In this document: positions 14,908-22,978 of the stretch, in pieces | How positions within the stretch are numbered: position 1 is the stretch's first letter | Layout: every line of letters begins with the position of its first letter | NCBI GenBank assembly: GCA_937898715.1 | Contig: CALEKA010000050.1 | Coordinates: forward strand, 1 to 23,922 | Length of the DNA: 23,922 nucleotides | Source of the DNA: an uncultured Prevotella sp. | Lineage (GTDB): Bacteria; Bacteroidota; Bacteroidia; Bacteroidales; Bacteroidaceae | Direction: 5' to 3' | The notes under the pieces: model-generated | Database searches by the model: none | What the model saw: only the letters and a program-made list of their open reading frames with translations | What the model was told of the DNA's origin: nothing | Made by a program: the position numbers and the translations under genes

Positions 14908-15477
14908 ATGAAGAATATCGTTATCTTCGGTGCTCCCGGTTCTGGTAAAGGCACTCAGAGCGACCTGCTCGTAAAGAAATATGGTTTCAAGCACATCTCA
15001 ACAGGCGACGTACTCCGTGCTGAAATCAAAAATGGCACTGAACTCGGCAAGACCGCTAAAGGCTATATCGACAATGGTCAGCTCATTCCCGACTCATTGA
15101 TGATCGACATCTTAGCTGCCACTTACGATGCACTTTGCCCCTGCGAAGGCGTAATCTTCGATGGTTTTCCCCGTACCATTCCCCAAGCTGAAGCACTCAA
15201 GAAGATGCTCGCAGATCGCAACACCGAAGTAGCAGGCATGCTCGAACTCGATGTACCCGAAGACATGCTCATGGAACGTCTCATCAACCGTGGTAAAACT
15301 TCTGGTCGTGCCGACGACAATGCAGAGACCATCAAGAAGCGCCTCGACGTATACAACGCACAGACTGCTCCCCTCATCGAATGGTATGAGAAGGAAGGCA
15401 AGCGTCATGCTGTAAAAGGCTATGGCGAATTGGAAGAAATCAACGCCGCTCTTTGCGCCGTGATTGACCAGTTCTAA
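14908..15477 (+). CDS. adk: adenylate kinase
   Basis: A 189-residue adenylate kinase that interconverts ATP plus AMP with two ADP. The P-loop GAPGSGKGT (residues 8-16, Lys14) is followed by HISTGDVLRAEI for AMP binding, then FDGFPRT and the LID arginines in GKTSGRADDNAETIKKRL. The LID is the short type without the four-Cys zinc site, which accounts for the length. It is cytoplasmic. The spacer upstream contains the 30-bp direct repeats; the spacer to obgE (181 bp) contains an imperfect inverted repeat. No obvious promoter box was found directly upstream. Confidence 0.97.
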   Translation: MKNIVIFGAPGSGKGTQSDLLVKKYGFKHISTGDVLRAEIKNGTELGKTAKGYIDNGQLIPDSLMIDILAATYDALCPCEGVIFDGFPRTIPQAEALKKMLADRNTEVAGMLELDVPEDMLMERLINRGKTSGRADDNAETIKKRLDVYNAQTAPLIEWYEKEGKRHAVKGYGELEEINAALCAVIDQF

Positions 15478-15515
15478 ATCTCTCCAAGAAGAATTCCTGA
15501 AGAGAATTAATTATC

Positions 15516-15592
15516 GGGTTAACGAGTCAGCAAGTAAGTTTGCTTCAACTCTCTCAAAGATTGCACAAACTTACTTGTCAACCCGTTAACCC
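15516..15592. repeat. 27-bp imperfect inverted repeat in the adk-obgE spacer
   Basis: Arms 15516-15542 and 15566-15592 pair along 27 positions with four mismatches clustered in the middle; the outer GGGTTAAC/GTTAACCC and inner CAAGTAAGTTTG segments are perfect. The loop is 23 nt. The right arm runs into an 8-bp tandem repeat (ACCCGTTA twice). There is no T-tract, so this is a dyad that may attenuate or stabilise RNA rather than a clear terminator. Confidence 0.8.
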
Positions 15593-15658
15593 GTTAACTT
15601 ATCATTCCACCGACCAATCTACCTATCCCCACAAAATCTCAACTAATCTCCAATCTCT

Positions 15659-16825
15659 ATGGCAGAAACTAATTTTGTAGACTATGTAAAGATATTCTGT
15701 CGCTCTGGTAAGGGCGGCCGTGGATCCATGCACTTGCACCGCGCCAAGTACCAACCCAACGGAGGACCAGACGGAGGGGATGGCGGACGAGGTGGCAATA
15801 TTTATCTAAGAGGCAACCACAACTATTGGACGCTCCTCCACCTACGCTATGATCGCCATGTGTTTGCTGGCAATGGCGGAAATGGTTCTAAATGTTGTTC
15901 GCATGGTTCAGATGGCGAAGACAAATATATAGATGTACCCCCTGGCACAGTAGCTTACGATGCAGAAACAGGGAAATACATCTGCGACGTGACCGAAGAT
16001 GGACAAATTGTAATGCTTCTTAAAGGTGGACGTGGCGGATTGGGAAATTGGCAATTCCGCACTTCTACGAATCAAGCACCACGCTATGCCCAACCAGGTG
16101 AGCCCATGCAAGAGATGATGGTCATCTTAGAGCTCAAGCTCCTGGCCGACGTGGGTCTGGTAGGTTTCCCCAATGCTGGAAAGTCCACCCTACTCTCTGC
16201 TCTTTCTTCAGCTCGACCTAAGATTGCCAACTATCCTTTCACCACTATGGAACCGAGCCTTGGCGTCGTGGCTTACCGCGACAACAAATCGTTTGTCATG
16301 GCCGACATCCCTGGCATTATCGAGGGGGCAAGCGAAGGACGCGGATTAGGACTTCGCTTCTTGCGCCACATAGAGCGCAACTCTCTCTTACTTTTCATGG
16401 TGCCAGGCGATACAGAACACATTGCACAGGAATACAACATTCTACTCAACGAGCTGAAGAAGTTTAATCCTGGCATGCTCGACAAGCATCGCATCTTAGC
16501 TGTGACCAAATGTGACCTTCTGGACGAAGAACTCATGGATATGCTCAGAGAAGAACTTCCGCAGGACTTACCTGTGGTGTATATTTCCGCCGTAACAGGA
16601 TTTGGACTTGAGAAACTCAAGGATATCATTTGGGAAGAACTCAACAGTGAGAGCAACAAACTTCAATCTGTCACAGAAGGTGGATCTATCGTACACCGTG
16701 ATCGCGACACAGCAGTGCTTAGCAAAGACTTTGAAGATTGGCAAGCCGATTACGACATCGACGACACAGACGACGACATCGAAGGTGATGACGAAATCTA
16801 TGACATCGAAGATCTTGAAGACTAA
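15659..16825 (+). CDS. obgE: GTPase Obg
   Basis: A 388-residue Obg-family GTPase, which binds late 50S assembly intermediates and links growth to ribosome maturation. Residues about 1-160 are the glycine-rich Obg fold (GKGGRGSMHLHRAKYQPNGG, GGDGGRGGNIYLRG). The G domain follows: G1 GFPNAGKS at 169-176, switch I NYPFTTMEPSLG, G3 DIPGIIEGASEGRGLG, and G4 TKCD at 283-286. TKCD in place of NKxD is a known variation. The C-terminus is a run of Asp and Glu rather than the OCT domain of Firmicutes Obg. The start ATG at 15659 fits the conserved N-terminus. A hairpin terminator lies 31 bp after the stop. Confidence 0.97.
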   Translation: MAETNFVDYVKIFCRSGKGGRGSMHLHRAKYQPNGGPDGGDGGRGGNIYLRGNHNYWTLLHLRYDRHVFAGNGGNGSKCCSHGSDGEDKYIDVPPGTVAYDAETGKYICDVTEDGQIVMLLKGGRGGLGNWQFRTSTNQAPRYAQPGEPMQEMMVILELKLLADVGLVGFPNAGKSTLLSALSSARPKIANYPFTTMEPSLGVVAYRDNKSFVMADIPGIIEGASEGRGLGLRFLRHIERNSLLLFMVPGDTEHIAQEYNILLNELKKFNPGMLDKHRILAVTKCDLLDEELMDMLREELPQDLPVVYISAVTGFGLEKLKDIIWEELNSESNKLQSVTEGGSIVHRDRDTAVLSKDFEDWQADYDIDDTDDDIEGDDEIYDIEDLED

Positions 16826-16855
16826 TATTCTCCCAGAAATCGAGACGCATAAGTG

Positions 16856-16904
16856 AAATGAGTTTATGAGTTTATGGGTTTATGCTCATAAACTCATTTT
16901 GCTT
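16856..16904 (+). terminator. terminator after obgE, built from 8-bp repeats
   Basis: A 15-bp stem (16856-16870 with 16885-16899) has a 14-nt loop and is followed by TTTTGCTT. The left arm and loop are three tandem 8-bp units, ATGAGTTT, ATGAGTTT and ATGGGTTT, at 16858-16881, so alternative pairings with the right arm are possible. It separates obgE from pgeF, and it overlaps the extended reading frame of pgeF, arguing against the upstream pgeF start. Confidence 0.6.
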
Positions 16905-16947
16905 ATCCCTTTCTCTACATCAATTATTGCGAATCATCTCAGCCCCT

Positions 16948-17754
16948 ATGAATACCACCCAAACACTTCTGAACTATAACCTGTCTGAACATGTGACCGC
17001 ATTCTCGACTACAAGAATTTCTCCCTTCCCCTTACAAGGCGAAGATTTGGAAAAGATGGGAAGTTACGCTGCTTTCAACGTGACAGACTATTGCGGAGAC
17101 CAGCCCGAACGTGTTGAGCGCAACAAAGAATGGCTCTGCAAAGAACTACATATTTCGGAACAACAATTATGGCTTCCAAGACAAACGCATACGGATCACG
17201 TTATGTCGATTGACTCGCCATTTCTATCGCTTTCGCAAGAACAGCAGAAGCAACAATTACAGGATGTAGATGCTCTTATAACCAATCTTCCTCAACAATG
17301 CATCGGCGTATCTACCGCCGACTGCGTGCCCATCCTCATCTATGATGAAGCGCACAAAGCCATCGCAGCTATTCACGCCGGATGGCGAGGCTCTGTGAAA
17401 CGGATTGCCGAAAAGGCCCTACGTGAAATGCAACTTAAATATGGAACTGATGCTTCAAAGTGTAAAGCCGTAATCGGTCCAAGCATTAGTATAGAATCAT
17501 TTGAAGTAGGCGAAGAAGTGGCACAAGAATTCATTCAAGCACATTTTCCTCAATCAATCATAGACCATACACAGAGTAAGCCCCACATCGACCTTTGGGC
17601 CGCCAATGTACTTCAGCTTGAAGCGCTTGGTATGGAACTAACGAACATTCAAATAGCCGGAATCTGTACCTATCAGCACACTGACTCCTTTTTCTCAGCT
17701 CGGCGTTTGGGCATAAAGAGCGGTAGAATCTTTACAGGCATCATGATTAACTAA
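16948..17754 (+). CDS. pgeF: PgeF/YfiH/LACC1-family enzyme (peptidoglycan editing factor)
   Basis: A 268-residue protein of the polyphenol oxidase / PgeF / LACC1 family. Members show purine nucleoside phosphorylase-like and adenosine deaminase activity and, in E. coli, affect correct peptidoglycan precursor use. The metal and catalytic residues are visible: His81 in RQTHTDHV, Cys126 in STADCVP, His143 in HAGWRG. CTYQHTDSFFSARR near the C-terminus is also typical. The reading frame is open back to 16882, but that start would lie inside the obgE terminator and add 22 hydrophobic residues, so 16948 is preferred; the resulting length is normal for the family. Its position after hpt and adk fits a purine-related role, which is an inference from context. 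Confidence 0.93.
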   Translation: MNTTQTLLNYNLSEHVTAFSTTRISPFPLQGEDLEKMGSYAAFNVTDYCGDQPERVERNKEWLCKELHISEQQLWLPRQTHTDHVMSIDSPFLSLSQEQQKQQLQDVDALITNLPQQCIGVSTADCVPILIYDEAHKAIAAIHAGWRGSVKRIAEKALREMQLKYGTDASKCKAVIGPSISIESFEVGEEVAQEFIQAHFPQSIIDHTQSKPHIDLWAANVLQLEALGMELTNIQIAGICTYQHTDSFFSARRLGIKSGRIFTGIMIN

Positions 17755-18064
17755 TATTGGGCAAGATTAGCCTTAGCACCTAAGACCATAGGGAAAAACG
17801 GCTAACGCGAATAGCAATAAAAATAGAAGAGAGCTCTGCACGAAACAACTTTTAATACTGCCGTAAGTGCAAAAAAAAGGCTTTTATTTGTACAATTACT
17901 TTTTTTTCTGCAACTTTGCTCCGAAAACTGTGCTTGTGTCATAATATGAGATAGGACATATTGCCTCTTCTCAACATCTACAGATAATACCTGCAAAGAC
18001 AAATTGCATAAATTCGCGTACATTTTCATCAAAAGGAGACATCCTAATAACAATTATACTTTCT
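17755..18064. other. intergenic region upstream of the LRR gene, 310 bp
   Basis: It contains a possible weak pgeF 3' structure (TTAGCC at 17767-17772 with GGCTAA at 17800-17805, enclosing a CTTAG/CTAAG hairpin) that lacks a T-tract. Next come an A8 tract near 17871-17878 and the promoter-like pair at 17887-17918. The inferred leader of about 140 nt to the LRR start shows no riboswitch I recognise. An 83-codon minus-strand frame here has no recognisable content. Confidence 0.55.
17887..17918 (+). promoter_or_regulatory. promoter-like -33/-7 pair for the LRR-M60 unit
   Basis: TTTG at 17887-17890 and CAACTTTG at 17911-17918 are separated by exactly 20 bp. The -7 element matches TAnnTTTG at all specified positions but the first (C for T). 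Spacing is ideal for the Bacteroidota housekeeping sigma factor. It would drive both the LRR gene and the M60 gene, as no other promoter was found between them. Confidence 0.5.
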
Positions 18065-19633
18065 ATGAAAAAGAATAAACTTTTTGTTTCAATGCTTGCA
18101 TCCGGAATGCTGGCCATAAGTCCTGCTATGGCGCAGGATGTGGTCTCATTCACCACAAGTAAGCAAATTGGCGAAACTGTAACACTACAGGTGAACCAAC
18201 CTGCTTCGGGCAGCATTCAAGTTGACTGGGGTGATGGTGTACCCGTAACAGTCGCTTCTACAGAAGATGCTCTGTTGACCATTACGGGCGAAATCAAAGA
18301 TCAGTCTTTCTCGATTTCCTCTACTTCAAGAATCGAGACATTAATCTGTGACAATCAGTCTCTTACAGCGATCAACCTGAGCCAAGCTAAGAACTTGACC
18401 TCAATCTATTGTCAGAACAATGCACTCACAACATTGGATGTGGCAGGTTGTGCAAAGTTGACTGACTTAAACTGTGCTAACAACAACATCACCACGTTGA
18501 GCCTAACGATTGCCAAGAATCCTTTGCTTGAGAATTTGAACCTTTCGGGCAACGAGATGACCACCAATACTGGCTCTGGTACTGCTTTCAACTTTAATTC
18601 AACAAGTTCTAATTTGCAGCATGTTGATATCAGCAACAACAAGTTTGCTTCGGTTTCAGCTGCCTTAAACAAGAACTTGGATGAGTTTAAGTGTGCCAAC
18701 AACTCTCTGAAGGCATTGAGCCTTGCGAGCTCTCAGGATTTGAGTGTATTGATGTGCGGCGACAACGAAATCACTAAGATCACACTTGGCGCTAAGCAAG
18801 ATTCGCTGCAGCATGTATTTGCTGAGAACAACAAACTTACCACACTGAATGTTTCAACAGCATCCAATCTGAAGTACTTGGCTGTAGAGAACAATGAGCT
18901 CTCTACGGTATCGCTCTATCAGTTTACACCCACTCATAAGCTTGCAAGCTATACCTGTGGCAACAACTCTCTCTGCTTCAATTCGTTCCCCCGTAAGGCT
19001 GCTGTAGGCAGCATAAGCTATCTGCCTCAGAACACAGTTGTCGACATCAGTTCTAAACTGAGCTACAACTCAGCCAATAAGAAATACTACATGATGGTAT
19101 GCGAAGATAAAGAGGATTTCAATATCTCAGGTACAAGCGTTAATAAGAAGTATGTGCTTGATCTTCGCGATTATGCAAAAGATGCGAGTGGCGTTGCCAA
19201 CAATACAATTAAGCTCTATGGCGTACCCGCTGGTACGGATGCCGACGAAGCCTCAATTCATACTGCAGCCAATATCTACTACGCATCGGGTGCAAACGCA
19301 GGCTTCTTCGGTTTCAAGAAGGCGTTCGCTGTAGTGTATGCAAAGATCACTTCGAAGGAGTACAAAGATCTCACTTACATGACAATGAGATTCCCCGTAG
19401 TGGCAGATCTCAATGACCTTACTGGCATTAACGACGCTAAGGTAGCTGAGGCAGATGGCTTCGCTGTGAAGGTCGTAGCTGATGGTATCGAAGTGACTGC
19501 TCCTAAGGCTCAGACAGTACGCGTATTCAGCACCGAGGGCAAACTCGTATGGCAGGGTAGCGTAGAAGGTACTCAAACTATTAATCTGACCAAGGGTCTT
19601 TATATCGTAAATGGTAAGAAGGTAGTGCTCTAA
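18065..19633 (+). CDS. secreted leucine-rich-repeat protein with sorting-type C-terminus
   Basis: A 522-residue exported protein of unknown ligand. The signal peptide is residues 1-24 (KKNKLF, a hydrophobic core, then ISPAMAQ with cleavage after Ala-Met-Ala). A short beta-rich segment with VDWGDG (PKD-like) precedes a tract of leucine-rich repeats at about 85-310, of the Bacteroidota type with alternating xLxxLxCxxNxLT and LDVxxxxxLxxL. After a less repetitive region, residues about 450-522 resemble a C-terminal sorting or DUF6383-type domain: VRVFSTEGKLVWQG, a beta segment, then KGLYIVNGKKVVL. This suggests export and surface attachment, possibly through type IX secretion. It starts 48 bp before the M60 gene with no terminator between them. 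Binding to host protein or glycan is inferred only. Confidence 0.85.
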   Translation: MKKNKLFVSMLASGMLAISPAMAQDVVSFTTSKQIGETVTLQVNQPASGSIQVDWGDGVPVTVASTEDALLTITGEIKDQSFSISSTSRIETLICDNQSLTAINLSQAKNLTSIYCQNNALTTLDVAGCAKLTDLNCANNNITTLSLTIAKNPLLENLNLSGNEMTTNTGSGTAFNFNSTSSNLQHVDISNNKFASVSAALNKNLDEFKCANNSLKALSLASSQDLSVLMCGDNEITKITLGAKQDSLQHVFAENNKLTTLNVSTASNLKYLAVENNELSTVSLYQFTPTHKLASYTCGNNSLCFNSFPRKAAVGSISYLPQNTVVDISSKLSYNSANKKYYMMVCEDKEDFNISGTSVNKKYVLDLRDYAKDASGVANNTIKLYGVPAGTDADEASIHTAANIYYASGANAGFFGFKKAFAVVYAKITSKEYKDLTYMTMRFPVVADLNDLTGINDAKVAEADGFAVKVVADGIEVTAPKAQTVRVFSTEGKLVWQGSVEGTQTINLTKGLYIVNGKKVVL

Positions 19634-19681
19634 TTCCTACTAAATCTTAACCATATACAGATTCACTAAAACAGAAAATCA

Positions 19682-22363
19682 ATGAAATACTTCAAACACA
19701 TATTTGCTTGTGCTTCACTCGCGGTAGCAAGTTCTGCTTTCCAACCCTTGATGGCACAGGTGAAACTTTCCGACAATGCCTATCCCGTCATTGTCGCTCC
19801 TCACAATCAGAGCGTGAGCTTCCGCGAGCGTACGCTGTGCTACGACATTACTTCTAATGTCGACTTCACTGTCACTCCACATGCCGACTGGATCAGCGTA
19901 GTAAAGCAGGCCAATGGTACAGTTTATCTCCACGTAAAACAGAACCCTAGCACTTATCAGCGTGTGGGACTTGTCACTTTTGCTAATGAAGAGAAAGGAC
20001 TTTCCGAAACGCTTACTGTAAAGCAAGGTGGAGATAGCTCTATCGACGAAATCCTTTCAAGCGATGTTGCTCTAAAGATTTCAAGCGCTTCAGCAAATAC
20101 ACAGCAAAGCGGCAACGAGATTGCAAGGTCGTATGATGGCAATACATCTACACTTTGGCACTCACAATGGTCGCCTAATAAGTTCAACGTTTCAGAGGAC
20201 AATCCCGCTATCTTGACTTACAACCTCTCAGGTGCAGACCACGTAGACTACATCTCTTACACCACACGTACCACTGAAAAAAATGGTAACTTCGGCAAAA
20301 TTGAGATCTATGCTAAGTGTGGCTCTGACACGGAGTATAAATTGGTCAGCACTCATGACTGCGGTCAGTCTGCAGGCGTTCACAAGATTGGTTTGGGCGA
20401 CACTGGTATTGACGATGTAAAGTCTATTCAGATTAAGGTACTCTCAGGTGCAGGTGGTTTTGCAAGCTGTGCTGAAATAGCCTTCATGAAGTATGGTGAG
20501 GCTGCAGCCAGTGTTTATGCACTCTTCACTGACAAGTCTCTTTCAGAACTGAAAGAAGGTGTAACACTCGATCAAATCAATAGCATCGAGACTGACGCTA
20601 TTCGCAGTATCGCATTGGGCCTCTACAACAAGACCTATAGCAAGGACTATCGCGTAGCCGACTATAGTGCAGTACTCAACAATCAGGTTCAAGCCAACAT
20701 GTGGAACGTTGAGGGTAAGTATTACGATCAGCGTCCAGGTGTGACAGGTATCAACATCACGAAGGGTCGTAACTACATTGCTGTATCCAACCTTCCTGAA
20801 GGTCAGGGCCTTCCCCTCATTGTAACAGCATGGTTTGAAGGCAAGTATGGTGGAAACTTTGATGGTGGTAACCCTCAGCACTTCTCATATATGCTTTACA
20901 ATGGCTTGAATGTCATCGATTACAACTTCAACTATGATGGTCTGGCATACGTATGCTACTATGCTGATGCTAATCCCGAACTCCAACCTAAGGTGCGCGT
21001 TCACTTCCTCAATGGTCAGCAGAATGGCTATCTCGACCTTTCTAAGACCAATGAAGAGATGCACGAACTCACTGCTCATGCCAAGAGCATGCACATGGAT
21101 GTAGTGGGCAAGAAGGTTCACTGCGTATGGGAAGCTCAAGCATTGCACGATTATTGCAAGGCTGTAGATGGTAGCATCGGTTACCGTCAGTACATCAACG
21201 TGATGGACTCTCTCGTAACTTGGGAACATGATCTTCTCGGTTTCAAGAAGTACAACCTCCTTCCCACCAACCGCACATTCGCTTATGTGAACTATACCTA
21301 TTACATGTTCCAGGGTGGCTTAGGCGTTTCTTTCGTGAATACTCAGCAGTCACGTATCCTCAATTGCAACACGCTTATCAATAATGATAATGACGTAATC
21401 TGGGGTCTCTCTCACGAATGGGGTCACCAGCATCAGCTCCATCCTTACTTCTGCTGGGGTGGCATGACTGAGGTAACCAACAACATGAACTCTTACTACA
21501 ACATCATGAAGATGGGTTACCACGAATCTGGTAAAATTGACAACTGGATTCCTGCACGCCGTCACTTCGTACAGAACAACTATAATGACATCACAACCAA
21601 CTGGGAGGGTACTTCAGGCAACCGCAACAGTACGCTCCGTCACGATGCTTACGAAGCCCGCAATCAGGTGACTAATCCTTACATGCGTGCAGTATGCGAG
21701 GAGAATACTGACTCTTTGATCAAGTCTTATTCTATCGATCCACTCAAGGCTCTTTCTATCTATGAAGTAGGTGTAGGCGAAATCCTTTGCCCCTTCATCA
21801 TGCTCTACAACTATGCTACTACGCAGCTCCACATCAAGGACTTTGGCCCCGACCTCTATCAGTCACTTCGTGAGACTGATAAGCTCAATGGTGGCTCAGT
21901 TATCGAGAAGCAAGATGGCGATGATAAGTATGAGTTGATTGCATCCGCTCAGAACAGCAACAAGAATGGTAAGTATGCAGTACTCAAGGAGAAGTTCCCC
22001 AACAGCTGCTGGATCACTAAGAATTATGTAACGGAAAGCAGCACACGTGCAAACAACAGCATTCCGTTCGTTCTCAACTTCATTCGTAAGACTTCACGCC
22101 TCACAGGCTATAACCTCTTCCCCTACTTCGAACAATGGGGCTTCCTCCGTCAGGTAGGTCTCTGCATCGGCGACTATGGTAAGAGCTTCTCTATCCTTAC
22201 GACCGATATGTACAATGAGTTCAAGGAAGATATGGATCAGCTTGTTAAGGATGGTGTATTGAAAGAGTTGACTACCGAACAGCGCAACGCTATCTCTAAT
22301 TGCAAAGATCTCTTCGATATTCCTGGTTCAGGATTCGGTACTACCCCGACATTTGAAAACTAA
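19682..22363 (+). CDS. secreted M60-family metallopeptidase with BACON and F5/8C domains
   Basis: An 893-residue exported zinc peptidase of the M60/enhancin-like family, whose Bacteroides members cleave O-glycosylated mucin-type proteins. The signal peptide is residues 1-26 ending in PLMAQ, with no lipobox Cys at the cleavage site. Residues about 30-115 resemble a BACON domain (VDFTVTPHADWISV, then TLTVKQGG). Residues about 125-275 resemble an F5/8 type C / CBM32 domain (SYDGNTSTLWHSQW from Ser150). The catalytic domain carries HEWGH at 578-582 with Glu597 as the likely third zinc ligand, a normal gluzincin spacing. Unlike the LRR protein before it, no sorting domain is seen at the C-terminus. 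Probably co-transcribed with that gene and ended by a strong terminator at 22389. Mucin as substrate is inferred from architecture. Confidence 0.92.
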   Translation: MKYFKHIFACASLAVASSAFQPLMAQVKLSDNAYPVIVAPHNQSVSFRERTLCYDITSNVDFTVTPHADWISVVKQANGTVYLHVKQNPSTYQRVGLVTFANEEKGLSETLTVKQGGDSSIDEILSSDVALKISSASANTQQSGNEIARSYDGNTSTLWHSQWSPNKFNVSEDNPAILTYNLSGADHVDYISYTTRTTEKNGNFGKIEIYAKCGSDTEYKLVSTHDCGQSAGVHKIGLGDTGIDDVKSIQIKVLSGAGGFASCAEIAFMKYGEAAASVYALFTDKSLSELKEGVTLDQINSIETDAIRSIALGLYNKTYSKDYRVADYSAVLNNQVQANMWNVEGKYYDQRPGVTGINITKGRNYIAVSNLPEGQGLPLIVTAWFEGKYGGNFDGGNPQHFSYMLYNGLNVIDYNFNYDGLAYVCYYADANPELQPKVRVHFLNGQQNGYLDLSKTNEEMHELTAHAKSMHMDVVGKKVHCVWEAQALHDYCKAVDGSIGYRQYINVMDSLVTWEHDLLGFKKYNLLPTNRTFAYVNYTYYMFQGGLGVSFVNTQQSRILNCNTLINNDNDVIWGLSHEWGHQHQLHPYFCWGGMTEVTNNMNSYYNIMKMGYHESGKIDNWIPARRHFVQNNYNDITTNWEGTSGNRNSTLRHDAYEARNQVTNPYMRAVCEENTDSLIKSYSIDPLKALSIYEVGVGEILCPFIMLYNYATTQLHIKDFGPDLYQSLRETDKLNGGSVIEKQDGDDKYELIASAQNSNKNGKYAVLKEKFPNSCWITKNYVTESSTRANNSIPFVLNFIRKTSRLTGYNLFPYFEQWGFLRQVGLCIGDYGKSFSILTTDMYNEFKEDMDQLVKDGVLKELTTEQRNAISNCKDLFDIPGSGFGTTPTFEN

Positions 22364-22388
22364 TATCGACAAAACATAATCTCTCTAT

Positions 22389-22433
22389 AATCAAGGGCAA
22401 CGACCGCAAAAAGTCGTTGCCCTTGATTTGTTT
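22389..22433 (+). terminator. intrinsic terminator of the LRR-M60 unit
   Basis: A perfect 16-bp stem (22389-22404 with 22413-22428) has an 8-nt loop CGCAAAAA and is followed by TGTTTTCTTTT. It begins 26 bp after the M60 stop codon. This is the strongest plus-strand terminator in the window. Confidence 0.9.
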
Positions 22434-22711
22434 TCTTTTGTATGATACTAACTCCGTTTTGTTTCCCTCAAAATTCAAATATTATCCTTAAACTTCATGG
22501 AAGGACTTCAGTATTACACATATTTCAGCGCACACCATTCACCCGTAGGAAATCAAGAAATATTCTATTGGAAATATGCAATTCCTATGATTTACTACGT
22601 TAATTATTGGTTTTCAATTAGTTGCGTTATCATCTCATTACAAAAATCATTCTGAAACGACACGAAACGTCATCTTGAGATACTATTGATATAGACTAAC
22701 AAGTGCTATAA

Positions 22712-22764
22712 ATGAAGACCTTTAGATCCTATAAGTGAAGAGTAACAGCGCTAAAGGTCTTCAT
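22712..22764. repeat. 14-bp perfect inverted repeat with internal direct repeat
   Basis: Arms ATGAAGACCTTTAG (22712-22725) and its complement (22751-22764) enclose a 25-nt loop. TATAAATGAAG at 22707-22717 recurs as TATAAGTGAAG at 22730-22740, so the loop carries a partial copy of the left arm's start. There is no T-tract and no adjacent gene end. It may be an orphan hairpin, a small RNA or an element remnant. Confidence 0.75.
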
Positions 22765-22978
22765 CATTAGATTGAAACGAACTTCTTTTATAGACTAAGA
22801 AACACGAGAAAGCAGCATAATCACGCTTTTCACCATGCTAAAACAAGCAATTGTGATTGTCAATATTTTTTATCAGATAAAACAAGAGTCTAAAAGCATT
22901 ACTGTACCTATTGAGAAATTGATGTGAGAGAAATCACATACTGCGCTAATAATAATCTATTCGTTCTTAATCTTTTCT

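Larger units (their letters stand above)
22364..22978. other. AT-rich intergenic region, 615 bp
   Basis: It lies between the convergent M60 (plus) and DUF1919 (minus) genes. It holds the M60 terminator, a 14-bp-stem hairpin at 22712-22764, a 15-bp AT palindrome (22868-22882) and a TGTGA-N6-TCACA palindrome (22923-22938). A 52-codon plus-strand frame at 22497-22655, rich in aromatic residues, is not supported as a gene. The rest shows nothing recognisable. Its size and AT-richness fit decayed sequence next to a mobile-element-type gene. Confidence 0.55.

Noticed and set aside
16882..16947. Upstream start for pgeF giving a hydrophobic, signal-like N-terminus
   Set aside because: It lies inside the obgE terminator hairpin, and the family is cytoplasmic with a length matching the 16948 start.
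22497..22655. 52-codon plus-strand frame rich in Tyr, Phe and Ile
   Set aside because: There is no promoter-like element, no recognisable family, and AT-rich DNA readily gives such hydrophobic frames; a small membrane peptide cannot be excluded.
22868..22882. 15-bp AT-rich palindrome TTTTATCAGATAAAA
   Set aside because: Low complexity and AT-rich context make it likely by chance; no adjacent gene or promoter gives it a role.
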